Part shown: in pieces, positions 29,658 to 37,689 of the stretch
Layout: every line of letters starts with the position of its first letter
Position numbering within the stretch: the first letter of the stretch is position 1
From: Pseudomonas nitroreducens
Lineage (GTDB): Bacteria > Pseudomonadota > Gammaproteobacteria > Pseudomonadales > Pseudomonadaceae
Direction of reading: 5' to 3'
Length of the DNA stretch: 64,000 nt
Assembly: GCF_024170165.1 (NCBI RefSeq)
Contig: NZ_JALJXP010000009.1
Span: forward strand, 224,815-288,814
Notes under the pieces: model-generated
Seen by the model: only the letters and a program-made list of their open reading frames with translations
Told to the model about the DNA's origin: nothing
Databases searched by the model: none
Position numbers and translations under genes: made by a program

Positions 29658-29920
29658 GGCGGGTCCGCGGGCAGGAGTGGCGATCGATCGGGCCGGCAAG
29701 CATGCCACCAAGCGCGAGGCCTTGTCGCGTCTGGCTTGGGCGAGCCATGCGGGCTTCGTACCGGGATACGAGCGGGGCCTTCCGAATTGTAGTTCCGTCT
29801 GATTGTGGAGCCTGGCGGCGGCCCCAAGACTAGCTGGCAGTGCGCCATGCGAGCCCTTGGAGGCCGCGGATGGCGCCGCCTGCCGTGAGGCGGGCCGTCT
29901 ACTCACCGGAGACCATAACA

Positions 29921-30961
29921 ATGAACAAGATCCTGAGTTCCTCCATCGCCTGCGCCCTGGGTTGCGCGGCGACTTTCCCTGCTTTCGCCGACCTCACCGT
30001 GGTATCCCATGGCGGCGCCAACAAGGCTGCCCAGGTCAAGGCCTTCTACCAACCCTACATGCAGCAGAGCGGCAGCCGCCTGATCGCCGACGAGTTCAAT
30101 GGCGAGATGGCCAAGGTCAAGGTGCAGGTGGACACCGGCAGCGTCTCCTGGGACGTGGTGGAGATGGAAATGCCGGAACTGGCGCGGGCCTGCGACGAAG
30201 GCCTGCTGCAGGAAATCGGCGAGCAGCCGGGCATTGCCAAACTCGCCCCGGATCTGCTGGAAGGCGCGGTACAGCCGTGCGGTGTGGGCTTCTTCGTCTG
30301 GTCCACGGTGCTGGCCTACAACGCCGACAAGCTCAAGAGCGCGCCGACCGGCTGGGCGGATTTCTGGGACACGCAGAAATTCCCCGGCAAGCGCGGCCTG
30401 CGCAAGGGCGCGATGTACACCCTGGAGTTCGCCCTGATGGCCGACGGCGTGGCGCCGAAGGATGTCTACGCCGTGCTCGGGACGAAGGAAGGCCAGGACC
30501 GCGCCTTCAGGAAGCTCGACCAGATCAAGCCGAGCATCCAGTGGTGGGAAGCCGGCGCACAGCCGCCGCAGTACCTGGCTTCCGGTGATGTGGTGATGAG
30601 TTCCGCCTACAACGGGCGGATCGCCGCCGTACAGGACGAAAGCCAGCTGCGCGTGGTGTGGAATGGCGGCATCTATGACATGGACGCCTTCGCCATTCCC
30701 AAGGGCGCGAAGCATACCGAGGAAGGCCTGCGCTTCATCCAGTACGTGCTGCAGACCGAGCAGCAGAAGAACTATGCGCAGCAGATCGCCTACGGCCCGG
30801 TGAACCGCGCCGCCGTCCCGCTGGTGGACGCTGCCCGCCGCACCAACATGCCGACCGACGAGGCCAACCTGGCCGGGCAGGTGGCGATGAACGCCGCCTT
30901 CTGGGCCGACCATGGCGAGCAGCTGGAACAGCGCTTCAACGCCTGGGCCGCCAAGCAGTAA
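29921..30961 (+). CDS. Periplasmic substrate-binding protein, PotD-like
   Basis: 346-residue extracellular solute-binding protein with signal peptide MNKILSSSIACALGCAATFP (cleavage near AFA). LTVVSHGGANKAAQVKAFYQ, WDVVEMEMPELARACDEGLL, NADKLKSAPTGWADFWDTQK and NGGIYDMDAFAIPKGAKHTE are typical of the polyamine/iron class of binding proteins. There is no permease or ATPase gene on this strand before a strong terminator. It therefore works with a transporter encoded elsewhere, or acts as a sensor partner. Confidence 0.88.
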   Translation: MNKILSSSIACALGCAATFPAFADLTVVSHGGANKAAQVKAFYQPYMQQSGSRLIADEFNGEMAKVKVQVDTGSVSWDVVEMEMPELARACDEGLLQEIGEQPGIAKLAPDLLEGAVQPCGVGFFVWSTVLAYNADKLKSAPTGWADFWDTQKFPGKRGLRKGAMYTLEFALMADGVAPKDVYAVLGTKEGQDRAFRKLDQIKPSIQWWEAGAQPPQYLASGDVVMSSAYNGRIAAVQDESQLRVVWNGGIYDMDAFAIPKGAKHTEEGLRFIQYVLQTEQQKNYAQQIAYGPVNRAAVPLVDAARRTNMPTDEANLAGQVAMNAAFWADHGEQLEQRFNAWAAKQ

Positions 30962-30993
30962 AGCTTCACAGTGTGCGGCGAGGCCGCACTTTC

Positions 30994-31019
30994 AGGCCGC
31001 CTTCGGGCGGCCTTTTTTT
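30994..31019 (+). terminator. Rho-independent terminator after the binding-protein gene
   Basis: GGCCGCC-TTCG-GGCGGCC (stable UUCG tetraloop) followed by seven T residues, 34 nt after the stop codon. Confidence 0.92.
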
Positions 31020-31056
31020 GTGCGCGCCAGTTCAGCGGACCGTGCGAGGTGTCCCG

Positions 31057-31080
31057 GTAGGAGCGGGCCATGCCCGCGAA
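31057..31080. repeat. REP-like palindrome
   Basis: GGTAGGAGCGGGCCATGCCC followed by GCGA is another member of the dispersed REP family, placed between two converging terminators. Confidence 0.6.
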
Positions 31081-31151
31081 CCGTGGACGAAGTCCGCGGC
31101 CCCGTCGTGCGTCGGTACCATAAGCCCTGCACGGGGTTCCGCGTCAGGCAC

Positions 31152-31180
31152 AAAAAAGCCCATCGGGTATGCCGATGGGC
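31152..31180 (-). terminator. Rho-independent terminator of the MFS gene
   Basis: GCCCATCGG/CCGATGGGC with a 5-nt loop is followed, on the minus strand, by six T residues. It lies 24 nt beyond the MFS stop. Confidence 0.9.
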
Positions 31181-31203
31181 TTCGGGTCAAGCGCGGGAGC
31201 GGA

Positions 31204-32565
31204 TCAGGTCGCCAGGCTCAGCGATGCCGATTGCTGCAGCGAGCGCCCTTTGGTTTCCGGCGCCCACGCCAGGCAGATGAAGAACGCCAGCAGGGTAATT
31301 GCCGCACCGATCAGCAGGGTTGCCTGCAGGCCGATGGATTCGATGCCGATGGGCATCAGGTAGGTGCCGGTCGCCGCGCCGATCCGGCTGAAGCCCACGG
31401 CTACACCGACAGCGGTGGCGCGTACGGAGGTGGGGAACAGCTCGTTGGGGTAGATCCATTCCAGGATGCTCGGGCCGCCGGAGACGAAGGCGTAGAAGGC
31501 GAAGGCGCCGACGATGAACCAGGCCGGGGCGTCTGCCCACAGGCCCAGGGCCAGCAGCGGCAACGCCATCAGTGCGAAGGGCACCACCACCATGGGACGG
31601 CGGCCCCAGGTTTCCACCAGCTTCAGCGCCGGGATCACGCCGATGGCGAAGAGGATGGCGATCATCAGCTCGCCCAGGGTCGAGGAGTTCTCGCCTTTGA
31701 TGCCGGCGGTCAGCAGGATCATGCTGCCGAAGGTGTAGAGCACGTATTGCGGGGTGATCTGCGCGAAGTAGAGCATGCCGCACATGATGGTGCGCTTGAG
31801 GTAGCCGCCCGAGGAAATCATCTTCAGGTCGCTTTTCCACGAACGATGGCGACCGCCGTCATTCAGCTCGGCGACATCGGCGGGGGTGATCACCACGTCC
31901 TTGTCGTAGACCAGCTTGATGACTTTCTGCGCTTCCTCGATGCGCCCCTTGCTGGCCAGCCAGCGCGGCGACTCCGGGATGCCGCGGCGGATCAGCACGA
32001 CGATGATGCCCACCACCGCGCCGCTGAACAGCATCCAGCGCCACAGCGAGTGATCACCGGTCCAGGAGACCATGAGGTAGCCGACGATGAACGCGGTCAT
32101 GGCGCCGCAGGACCAGGCCAGCCCCGACACGCCGATCATGAAGCCGCGGCGCTTGGACGGGGTGAACTCGGTGAGCAGCGAGGTGGCGATGGGGTAGTCC
32201 GCACCCACGGCGAGGCCGATGACGAAGCGCAGCACGATCAGTTGCCAGGCCTCGGTGACGAACGCCGACAGGCCGCAGGCGATCACCAGCACGGTGAGGT
32301 CCAGGGCGTACATGGTTTCCCGGCCGATGCGGTCGGTGATGGCGCCGAACACCGTGGCGCCGAAGAAAATGCCCAGCAGCGAGGCCGCGCCGATCAGGCC
32401 GGTTTCCACCGAGGTGGCGGCGATGTCCTGGCCGAAGCCGATCAGCGCGATGCCGATCAGGCTGAGGATGTAGCCATCGAGGAAGGGGCCGCCGCAGCAG
32501 GCCAGCAGCAATTTCCGGTGAAATTTCGATACCGGGGAATGTTCAATGACATCAAACACGCTCAT
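31204..32565 (-). CDS. MFS transporter, sugar-porter-like
   Basis: 453-residue major facilitator with 12 predicted helices. TDRIGRETMYALDLTVLVI (A-motif loop 2-3), GADYPIATSLLTEFTPSKRR (loop 4-5), IPESPRWLASKGRIEEA after TM6 and the terminal APETKGRSLQQ match the sugar porter/aromatic-acid-proton symporter type. The ATG at 32565 is supported by AAAGG upstream and the typical cytoplasmic N-terminus FDVIEHSPVSKFHRKLLLAC. It is monocistronic between a terminator and the hybrid regulator gene. Substrate unknown. Confidence 0.9.
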   Translation of the reverse strand: MSVFDVIEHSPVSKFHRKLLLACCGGPFLDGYILSLIGIALIGFGQDIAATSVETGLIGAASLLGIFFGATVFGAITDRIGRETMYALDLTVLVIACGLSAFVTEAWQLIVLRFVIGLAVGADYPIATSLLTEFTPSKRRGFMIGVSGLAWSCGAMTAFIVGYLMVSWTGDHSLWRWMLFSGAVVGIIVVLIRRGIPESPRWLASKGRIEEAQKVIKLVYDKDVVITPADVAELNDGGRHRSWKSDLKMISSGGYLKRTIMCGMLYFAQITPQYVLYTFGSMILLTAGIKGENSSTLGELMIAILFAIGVIPALKLVETWGRRPMVVVPFALMALPLLALGLWADAPAWFIVGAFAFYAFVSGGPSILEWIYPNELFPTSVRATAVGVAVGFSRIGAATGTYLMPIGIESIGLQATLLIGAAITLLAFFICLAWAPETKGRSLQQSASLSLAT

Positions 32566-32763
32566 GGGTACAACCTTTGTTGAATTTGTAAGTGGCCGGG
32601 CAGGCAGCTTTCCGGGGCCGGCAGCGGGCGGCAGGAGCCCGTTTTCAGGGGCCGGCAAGGGGAGGGAGAGGGTGCAGGGGGAGGCTCGGGCGGACAATTC
32701 ACCCAAGGTAAGAAGTGCGGCGATGGCGCCTGTACGATCGTATGAGCGGCGCCGCTGTGGGGC

Positions 32764-34500
32764 TCAGCGCGTGCTGGCCTGTTGCAGCAGCAGGTGGACG
32801 GTTGCGCAGCAGCCTTGCCCCGGCAGGTGGGAAACCTGCAACTCGCCGCCGATGCTGTTGATCAGGTGCTGGGCGATATTCAGGCTCAGGCTGTTGCGGG
32901 ACGGGTTGCGCGCGGGATAGTCGCGGGTCAGTTCGGAAAGGGAGTAGGCGCGCAGTTCGCGGCGCTTGCTGCCCGGAATGCCTTCGAGGGTGATGCGTAC
33001 GCCCATCTGCTGTTGCTTCGGGCTGGCGGCGATGCGCAGCTGGACGCTGCCGTCGTCGGTCAGGTCGATCACGTAAAGGCCCAGGTGCCGTAGGGCTTCG
33101 CGCAGGGACTTGGCGTCCACCAGCAGTTCTTTCCTCGAGCGGCTGTCGGTCTCCAGTTTCAGCGGCAACTGCTTCTGGTCGGCTTGGGCGTGGAGCACGT
33201 CGAGGACTTCGGCGGCGAGCTCGTCCAGCCGCGCCGGTAGCAGGGGGACTTCGTCCTGGGCGATGAGCGCACGTTTGAGCGAGCCGCCGTGCACCCGCAG
33301 CTCCTCGAGGATCGCCAGGGCCTGGTCGAGATCCGTGGCGTTGGGCTGCGCCAGGGTGCCGGCAAGCGCCTCGATACGTTCGTTGAGATGGGTCGTCGCG
33401 CTGGTGAACAGGTCGGTCAGTTGCTGGTGCGCCAGTTCGCTGGCCTCGGCCCGGCTGCGCAGCTCGTTGAGTTGATCGTAGCGCTCGGTGATGTCGGTGC
33501 TGCAGCAGATCATTCCGAGCAGATTGCCGTCGCCGTCGCGGTAGGGCGTGCCCCAGTGGTGCAGCACGCGGCGTTCGCCGTGGACCGAGAGCTCGATGTC
33601 CTTGCTGAAGGATTGCTCTTCGCTGAGGGCGCGCTGCAGGAAACGCAACATGTTGCGGGCATCGGTCGGCTGGTACCAGTCCACCTCGGTGGTGCGGGTG
33701 CCGAGCACGTCGTCCAGGTCCGCCTGGTACAGCTCCAGGTGGGCCGGGTTGGCGTATACCAGGCGCGCTTCGGTATCCCGCACATAAAAGGCCGCCGGCA
33801 GACTTTCCACCATGGAGCGCCACAGGGGGGCCTCACCGCCGTCGGCGCCCGCGTCATGGGTATGGCTTGCCGGTGCCGCGAGATGATTGCGGCGGGCGAA
33901 GTCGATCAGCTCGAGCATGCTGGAGAGGTTGAGCTTGCTGCGCATGCGTGCGCGGTAGGTGCTGACGGATTTTTCGCTGATGGTCAGCTCGTGGGCGATC
34001 TCCTGGTTGCTGTAGCCGCTGGCGAGCAGGCTGAGCACGCTGAGTTCGCGGTTGGACAGCGAAGCGACGCGCTCGGCGTCGTTCTCGTGCAGGCTGGCGC
34101 GGTGCACGCTGCCGAGGGTTTCGGCGGGGAAATAGCTGTGTCCGCGCAGGACCACCGCGAGGGCTTCCTTGAGCCGATCGATGTCCTGGTGCTTGCTGAC
34201 GAAGCCCGAGGCGCCCACCTGCAGGAAACGGCCGACGTAGTGCTCCGAGTCCTGGGTGCTGTAGCCCAGGATCGGCAGCGTCAGGCCGCGGCTGCGCAGG
34301 CGCGAGATGACATCCAGGCCGGTGAGCTGCGACAGGTCGATGTCGATGATCAGCAGGTCCGGCGCCAGCCGGGTGGTCAGGCTCAGTGCTTCGAGACCGT
34401 TGCAGGCCTCGCCGACCACCGTGTGGCGCTCCGCCTGCAGCAGCATGCGCACCGCGTAGCGGGTCATCGGGTGTTCGTCCGCGATCAGTATCCGCGCCAT
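32764..34500 (-). CDS. Response regulator (EvgA/BvgA-like) fused to PAS and histidine-kinase-type ATPase domains
   Basis: 578-residue protein with an uncommon domain order. Residues 1-120 are a receiver (acidic pair Asp8-Glu9, phospho-acceptor Asp53, Ser81, Lys103). Residues 145-205 are a LuxR HTH (LSNRELSVLSLLASGYSNQE, then KSVSTYRARMRSKL, then LELIDFARRN) most like EvgA/BvgA. Residues 225-340 are a PAS domain (LPAAFYVRDTEARLVYANPA; DITERYDQLNEL). Residues 345-578 look like a coiled dimerisation helix and HATPase (LNIAQHLINSIGGELQVSHL, PGQGCCATVHLLL). A canonical H-box is not obvious; His371 in ATTHLNERIEAL is the best candidate. It is divergent from the autotransporter. It may sense and regulate within one chain. 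Confidence 0.85.
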   Translation of the reverse strand: MARILIADEHPMTRYAVRMLLQAERHTVVGEACNGLEALSLTTRLAPDLLIIDIDLSQLTGLDVISRLRSRGLTLPILGYSTQDSEHYVGRFLQVGASGFVSKHQDIDRLKEALAVVLRGHSYFPAETLGSVHRASLHENDAERVASLSNRELSVLSLLASGYSNQEIAHELTISEKSVSTYRARMRSKLNLSSMLELIDFARRNHLAAPASHTHDAGADGGEAPLWRSMVESLPAAFYVRDTEARLVYANPAHLELYQADLDDVLGTRTTEVDWYQPTDARNMLRFLQRALSEEQSFSKDIELSVHGERRVLHHWGTPYRDGDGNLLGMICCSTDITERYDQLNELRSRAEASELAHQQLTDLFTSATTHLNERIEALAGTLAQPNATDLDQALAILEELRVHGGSLKRALIAQDEVPLLPARLDELAAEVLDVLHAQADQKQLPLKLETDSRSRKELLVDAKSLREALRHLGLYVIDLTDDGSVQLRIAASPKQQQMGVRITLEGIPGSKRRELRAYSLSELTRDYPARNPSRNSLSLNIAQHLINSIGGELQVSHLPGQGCCATVHLLLQQASTR

Positions 34501-34558
34501 CTGTTCCCCCTGGGTTGCCCTTCACTCTAGGGCATGGTGTTCGTACTCGTGTAATCAT

Positions 34559-34567
34559 TTTCCTACA
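34559..34567. promoter_or_regulatory. TTTCCTACA element upstream of the autotransporter
   Basis: TTTCCTACA lies 58 bp before the hybrid regulator start and 83 bp before the autotransporter start. Heptamers of this kind (TTTCCTA for BvgA, TTCYTACA half-sites for EvgA) are known operators for the closest regulator relatives. One half-site only; the assignment is inference. Confidence 0.3.
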
Positions 34568-34649
34568 AATCGTGACTGGTTTTCGCATCCTCACTTTGAG
34601 CGGGCACGCCAAGAATGGGCTCAACCGCTTCCCCTCAAGGTGACTCGCC

Positions 34650-37640
34650 ATGGAACCCCTCACACGCAGTCCCAACCTTTCCCACACGCCGCTGGCGCTG
34701 ATCATCGCCATGCTCATCGCCGCCCCGGCGCTGGCCGTGGACTTCAATACCCCGCAGGCTTTCACCGCCGGCAGCGCGCAACCCCACGCGCTGGTGCAGT
34801 CGAGCGTCGATATCGGCGGCAACGGCCCGGCCATCAACGTGCAGGGCACGGACTTCTCCCTGCGCGCTGTGCTGCTGCGCAATGCCGGTGGCGGCGGGGC
34901 GCTGCAGGGTCTTGGCGGCGCACAGCTGACCGCGACGGCGCTGGATGCGCAGACGCTCGGCGGCAGCAGCCCGGCTATCAGCCTGCTCGGCAGCTCCCTG
35001 CAACTGGGTGATTCGAATCTGGTGACGCGGGGCATCCAGAGCTTCGGTATCCGGATGACGGGGCCGTCGGCGCTGCAAGTCGAGCGTTCGTACATCGAGA
35101 CCTTCGAGACCAGCAGCACCGGCATCCTCGTGGAAAGCGACACGCTGCCCGGCCGGGTCAGCCACTCGCAGATCCACACGCACAAGGCCGAGAGCGCCGG
35201 CATCGGCCTGAGCGCCAGCGGCCCGCTGGAACTGCTCGGCACACGGATTCTCACCGAGGGCAGCTCCAGCTACGGTGTTTCCGCGAACAACGGCAGCCAG
35301 GTGCTGCTGGGCCAGGGCAGTACGGTGAATACGCAGGGTGACTATGCCTCTGCGCTGAACGCCCGGGAAGGGTCGGCCATCGCCATGAGCGACGGCTCGG
35401 TGTTCACCCAGGGGCGCCAGTCCGCCGCCGCCTGGGCCGGCCGGTCCAGCCAGATCGAGCTGCAAGACACCCAGTTGCTGAGCGCCGGAGCCCAGTCCCC
35501 CGCGCTGGAGATCAGCGGCGACAGCCGCATCGGCCTGCAGGACAGCCAGGCCGCCAACGTCGATGGCAGTACCGTGCTGTTCTCCGGAGGGCAGGGTATC
35601 GGCCAGCTGGAACTGACCGGCTCGGCGCTCACCGGCCAGCAGGCCCTGATCGAGACCACCAGCGGCAGCCAGGGCCTGGTCGATGGCCAGGGCGCGCAGC
35701 TGCATGCGTTCGCCGGCAGTGCCTTCCTGGTTCGTCCGGACAGCGTGTTGAATGCCACTCTGCAGGGTTCGACCGTCGAGGCCTCGACCCTGGCCAGCGT
35801 CGAGGACAACGGCCAGTTCGACCTGCTCGCGAACGGCAGCACCCTGCATGGCAATACGCAACTGCTGGCTCCGTCCCGTGGCCGGCTGGACATGGACCTG
35901 GGCACCAGTACCTGGGAGTTTGCCGGCAACCCATCCCTGGGCAATCTGAAGCTGCGCGATTCCACGGTGTTCTTCAGCGGCCCGGGCTACCAGGTGCTGA
36001 CGGTCAACGGCGACCTCACCGGCAATGGCCGCTTCCGCATGAAAACCGACCTGTCCACCTCCCGGGGTGACCTGCTGCAGGTACTGGGGCAGGCCCAGGG
36101 CAGCCACGAACTGCTGGTGGCCGACAGCGGCCGGGACGCCCAGGGCGCCCCGCTGAAACTGGTCGGTACCGGTGGCGGCGCCGGGCAGTTCAGCCTGCAG
36201 GGCGGTCATGTCGATGCCGGCGCCTTCCGCTATGGGCTGCAGCAGCAGGGCAACGACTGGTACCTGGTGCAGGCCGGCCAGGTCGCGCCGATGACGGCAC
36301 TGAACCCTTCACTGCGCCCGCAATTGGTTCCGCAGCCCAATGGCAGCAGCATCCCGATGACCTCGCTCAACCCTTCGATCCCTCCGCAGAAGGTGCCGCA
36401 ACCCAATGGCAGCAGCGTACCCATGACGCCGCTGAATCCGTCGATGCGTCCGCAACTCGTCCCGCAGCCCAATGGCAGCAGCATCCCGATGACTTCGCTC
36501 AACCCTTCGATCCCTCCGCAGAAGGTGCCCCAGCCCAACGGCAGCAGCGTGCCCATGACGCCGCTGAATCCGTCGATGCATCCGCAACTCGTCCCGCAGC
36601 CCAAGGTCGATACGCTGCCGATGGCGGCACTCACGCCGGCGACTCAACCCACAGTCGCCACCGGTGCCCCGTCCATGGCGATGAGTACACTGACCCCGGC
36701 ATCGCGTCCGGCCGGCCAGGCGCAGCGCCTGTCCAAGGGGGCCAACGCCGCACTGGGCATGCAGACCGCCGCCGCCAACCTCTGGCAGAGCGAGCTGGGC
36801 ACCCTGACGCGCCGGCTCGGCGAGCTGCGCCAGGGCCATGACCAGGGCGGCCTCTGGACCCGCGCCATGGGCGGCAAGCTGAATGTCGATACTGGCGACA
36901 GCCGCGCTTTCGACCAGCGCGTGAGCGGTGCCGAGATCGGCGCTGATCGCGCCATCGAACAGAGCCAGGGCACCCTCTATGTCGGCGGCATGCTCGGTGT
37001 CGGCCATGCCGACCAGGACTTCGGCGAACACAGCTCCGGCGATCTCGACAGCCGCAGCGTCGGCCTCTACGCCACCTACGTACGCGAAGACGGCTGGTAC
37101 CTGGACTCGGTACTCAAGTACGACCACCTGCGCGGCGAAGTGAAGGTGCCGACCAATGTCGGCGGCCAGGTGCGCGGTCACTATGACTCCGATGCCTACG
37201 GCGCCAGTGTCGAACTGGGCCGTACCCTGCCACTGGGCCAGGGCTGGTTCGTCGAACCGCAGGTGCAGCTGGCCGCGGCCCATCTGCAAGGCCCGCAGTA
37301 CACCAGCAGCGACGAGCTGAAGGTCGACGGCGACGCCGTGGACTCCGTGCAGGCGCGAGCTGGCGGCCGCTTCGGGCGCAACTGGCAGCTGGAATCCGGC
37401 ACGCAGGTGGAGGGTTACCTCAGCGCCTCGTGGATCGACGAGCTGGCCGGGGACAGCACGGTGAAGGTCAACGGCCACGCGCTGGACAACCAGCTTCCCG
37501 GCTCGCGCGCCGAACTGGGCGCCGGCGCTTCGCTGCTGGTCAGCGCGCACCAGAAACTGATGGTCGAGGCCCACTACGCCAACGGCCACGAGATCGAACA
37601 GCCGCTGTCGCTGACCCTCGGCTACCGCTACCTCTGGTAA
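34650..37640 (+). CDS. Autotransporter with pertactin-like passenger and proline-rich repeat linker
   Basis: 996-residue type Va secreted protein. The signal peptide is atypically long (SPNLSHTPLALIIAMLIAAP, cleaved near ALA). The passenger (about 30-545) is a beta-helix rich in Gly/Ser and short hydrophobic rungs (GIQSFGIRMTGPSALQVERS; GSSSYGVSANNGSQVLLGQG) with no protease or esterase motif. A proline-rich stalk of five 22-residue units spans 547-656. The C-terminal translocator barrel (about 710-996) starts near WTRAMGGKLNVDTGDSRAFD and ends LTLGYRYLW. The likely role is adhesion or surface display. It is divergent from the EvgA-like hybrid and followed by an EAL protein. Confidence 0.9.
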   Translation: MEPLTRSPNLSHTPLALIIAMLIAAPALAVDFNTPQAFTAGSAQPHALVQSSVDIGGNGPAINVQGTDFSLRAVLLRNAGGGGALQGLGGAQLTATALDAQTLGGSSPAISLLGSSLQLGDSNLVTRGIQSFGIRMTGPSALQVERSYIETFETSSTGILVESDTLPGRVSHSQIHTHKAESAGIGLSASGPLELLGTRILTEGSSSYGVSANNGSQVLLGQGSTVNTQGDYASALNAREGSAIAMSDGSVFTQGRQSAAAWAGRSSQIELQDTQLLSAGAQSPALEISGDSRIGLQDSQAANVDGSTVLFSGGQGIGQLELTGSALTGQQALIETTSGSQGLVDGQGAQLHAFAGSAFLVRPDSVLNATLQGSTVEASTLASVEDNGQFDLLANGSTLHGNTQLLAPSRGRLDMDLGTSTWEFAGNPSLGNLKLRDSTVFFSGPGYQVLTVNGDLTGNGRFRMKTDLSTSRGDLLQVLGQAQGSHELLVADSGRDAQGAPLKLVGTGGGAGQFSLQGGHVDAGAFRYGLQQQGNDWYLVQAGQVAPMTALNPSLRPQLVPQPNGSSIPMTSLNPSIPPQKVPQPNGSSVPMTPLNPSMRPQLVPQPNGSSIPMTSLNPSIPPQKVPQPNGSSVPMTPLNPSMHPQLVPQPKVDTLPMAALTPATQPTVATGAPSMAMSTLTPASRPAGQAQRLSKGANAALGMQTAAANLWQSELGTLTRRLGELRQGHDQGGLWTRAMGGKLNVDTGDSRAFDQRVSGAEIGADRAIEQSQGTLYVGGMLGVGHADQDFGEHSSGDLDSRSVGLYATYVREDGWYLDSVLKYDHLRGEVKVPTNVGGQVRGHYDSDAYGASVELGRTLPLGQGWFVEPQVQLAAAHLQGPQYTSSDELKVDGDAVDSVQARAGGRFGRNWQLESGTQVEGYLSASWIDELAGDSTVKVNGHALDNQLPGSRAELGAGASLLVSAHQKLMVEAHYANGHEIEQPLSLTLGYRYLW
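36288..36617 (+). repeat. Five in-frame 66-bp repeats in alternating A-B-A-B-A order
   Basis: Each unit encodes 22 residues. A-type units (starting 36288, 36420, 36552) read PMTxLNPSxxPQLVPQPNGS and B-type units (36354, 36486) read PMTSLNPSIPPQKVPQPNGS. The two B units and the second and third A units are nearly identical at DNA level, giving a 132-bp higher-order period. The last unit is degenerate (QPKVDTL). Copy number probably varies between strains. Confidence 0.9.
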
Positions 37641-37656
37641 CCGACCATCCCCGCTC

Positions 37657-37675
37657 GGGCGCACGCCGTGCGCCC
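37657..37675 (+). other. Hairpin between autotransporter and EAL genes
   Basis: GGGCGCAC-GCC-GTGCGCCC is a perfect 8-bp hairpin in the 49-bp gap, without a T tract. It may moderate expression of the EAL gene relative to the autotransporter. Confidence 0.4.
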
Positions 37676-37689
37676 TCTGGAGGCTCATC

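Noticed and set aside
31021..31151. Short non-coding RNA between two terminators
   Set aside because: The stretch holds only a REP element; I see no promoter-like sequence and the terminators are explained by the flanking genes.
36288..36617. Possible CRISPR-like repeat array
   Set aside because: The repeats are contiguous, in frame and encode a proline-rich stalk; there are no spacers and no cas genes.
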